Positions 63,405-64,000 of a stretch of DNA of 64,000 nt are shown piece by piece. Under the pieces are notes generated by a model. It saw nothing but the letters and a program-made list of their open reading frames with translations, searched no databases and had not been told where the DNA came from. The stretch's first letter is position 1; every line of letters begins with the position of its first letter. The stretch covers positions 124,001 through 188,000 of the forward strand of contig NZ_JAGQCJ010000004.1 of the NCBI RefSeq assembly GCF_024346135.1, given 5' to 3'. A program made the translations under genes and the position numbers. The stretch is from Cyanobium sp. CH-040 (GTDB lineage Bacteria; Cyanobacteriota; Cyanobacteriia; PCC-6307; Cyanobiaceae).

Positions 63405-64000
63405 ATGCCGATGACCCCCCCCAGCCCACCTGCCAATACCACCCTGGGCAGCCCCGGCACGGGGGACGCCCCGTCGATCCAGGCGCTGAAGGATCTGCGC
63501 GCCGCCAGCTGCGGCCCGGTGGGAGCCCCCACGGTGACCTCGGATCTCTCCGAGAACGTGATCCTCACCACCCTCGATGACATCCACAACTGGGCCCGGC
63601 TGAGCAGCCTCTGGCCGCTGCTCTACGGCACCGCCTGCTGCTTCATCGAGTTCGCCGCCCTGATCGGCTCCCGCTTCGACTTCGACCGCTTCGGCCTGGT
63701 GCCCCGCTCCAGTCCCCGCCAGGCGGATCTGATCATCGTGGCCGGCACCGTGACCATGAAGATGGCGCCGGCGCTGGTGCGGCTCTACGAGCAGATGCCC
63801 GAACCCAAGTACGTGATCGCCATGGGGGCCTGCACGATCACCGGCGGCATGTTCAGCGCCGACTCCACCACGGCGGTGCGCGGTGTGGACAAGCTGATCC
63901 CGGTGGACCTTTACCTGCCGGGCTGCCCGCCGCGGCCGGAGGCGATCTTCGACGCGGTGATCAAGCTGCGCAAGAAGGTGGGCAACGAAGCCCTGGCGGA
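63405..64000 (+). CDS. ndhK: NDH-1 subunit K (NdhK), truncated by the window
   Basis: 198 codons are visible and the frame is still open at the last base. NdhK (NuoB type) carries the N2 iron-sulfur cluster next to the quinone site. Its ligands are here: Cys78 and Cys79 ([10 protein letters not shown]), Cys143 (MGACTITGG) and Cys174 (LPGCPPRPE). The first ~50 residues (Pro/Thr/Ser-rich, then [14 protein letters not shown]) extend beyond the core and look typical of marine picocyanobacteria. ATG 63405 or ATG 63411 could be used. The 114-bp gap after ndhC is longer than usual for this operon. Confidence 0.95.
   Translation, partial: MPMTPPSPPANTTLGSPGTGDAPSIQALKDLRAASCGPVGAPTVTSDLSENVILTTLDDIHNWARLSSLWPLLYGTACCFIEFAALIGSRFDFDRFGLVPRSSPRQADLIIVAGTVTMKMAPALVRLYEQMPEPKYVIAMGACTITGGMFSADSTTAVRGVDKLIPVDLYLPGCPPRPEAIFDAVIKLRKKVGNEALA

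Overview
The window is GC-rich, gene-dense bacterial chromosome from a cyanobacterium, most likely a picocyanobacterium of the Synechococcus/Cyanobium lineage. The lineage call is inferred from gene content, very high GC and compact spacing. Direct support comes from seven small photosystem II genes (psbH, psbN, psbI, psbK and psbE-F-L-J), the assembly factors ycf48 and rubredoxin, ndhC/ndhK, the nitrogen regulator ntcA, and many cyanobacterium-specific DUF families (DUF3084, DUF3146, DUF3155, DUF3181, DUF3769, DUF4079). I see no rRNA, prophage, insertion sequence or CRISPR array. Two tRNA genes are present.

Layout. 0-7.3 kb: end of trmB, ictB, a BadF-type sugar kinase, convergent glmM, a Slt70-like lytic transglycosylase, and a NIL-ferredoxin with a membrane partner. 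7.4-12.9 kb: txlA-thyX, dcd, a CobO-like gene, ntcA with a recognisable NtcA-type promoter, and a DUF3084/YqgF pair. 12.7-20.5 kb: DUF3146, pth, tatA, psbH, psbN, a GH38 alpha-mannosidase, psbI and a DUF3769 (LptD-like) protein. 20.5-26.6 kb, minus strand: leuD, leuC, cinA, a WecA-like transferase, glyA and tRNA-Arg with a clear terminator. 26.8-36.7 kb: small proteins, murJ, sfsA, ispH, purH, an esterase and a histidine kinase. 36.7-45.5 kb: cobS divergent from tgt, psbK, a WecG-like transferase, a large GH15-like protein, a Gfo/Idh oxidoreductase, a CBS-domain membrane protein and a CAT-anticodon tRNA. 45.5-52.9 kb: pyrE-ygfZ, a RecB/Cas4-like nuclease, a second phosphohexomutase, rdgB and a GH1 glucosidase. 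52.9-60.4 kb: one minus-strand chain of overlapping genes: DUF374 acyltransferase, waaA, lpxK, lpxB, an MsbA-like exporter and a carotenoid oxygenase. 60.5-64 kb: rub-ycf48-psbEFLJ divergent from ndhC-ndhK, with ndhK cut by the window end.

How the genes fit together. Envelope genes dominate: lipid A synthesis and export (lpx/waaA/msbA-like), outer-membrane assembly (DUF3769), peptidoglycan precursor synthesis and remodelling (glmM, murJ, Slt) and polysaccharide initiation (WecA/WecG-like). Photosystem II assembly is the second theme. Nucleotide synthesis (thyX, dcd, purH, pyrE, rdgB), corrinoid metabolism (cobS, CobO-like) and glycoside hydrolases (GH38, GH15, GH1) fill in the rest.

Most of the window is ordinary core genome and I found no clear new multi-gene system. 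The points most worth a second look are: tgt, whose conserved N-terminus has no ATG/GTG/TTG start; the ntcA promoter; a nuclease joining a Cas4-type cysteine signature to a DEDD-like exonuclease domain; a carotenoid oxygenase translationally overlapping the lipid A export operon; and a triplicated motif in the PsbK leader.
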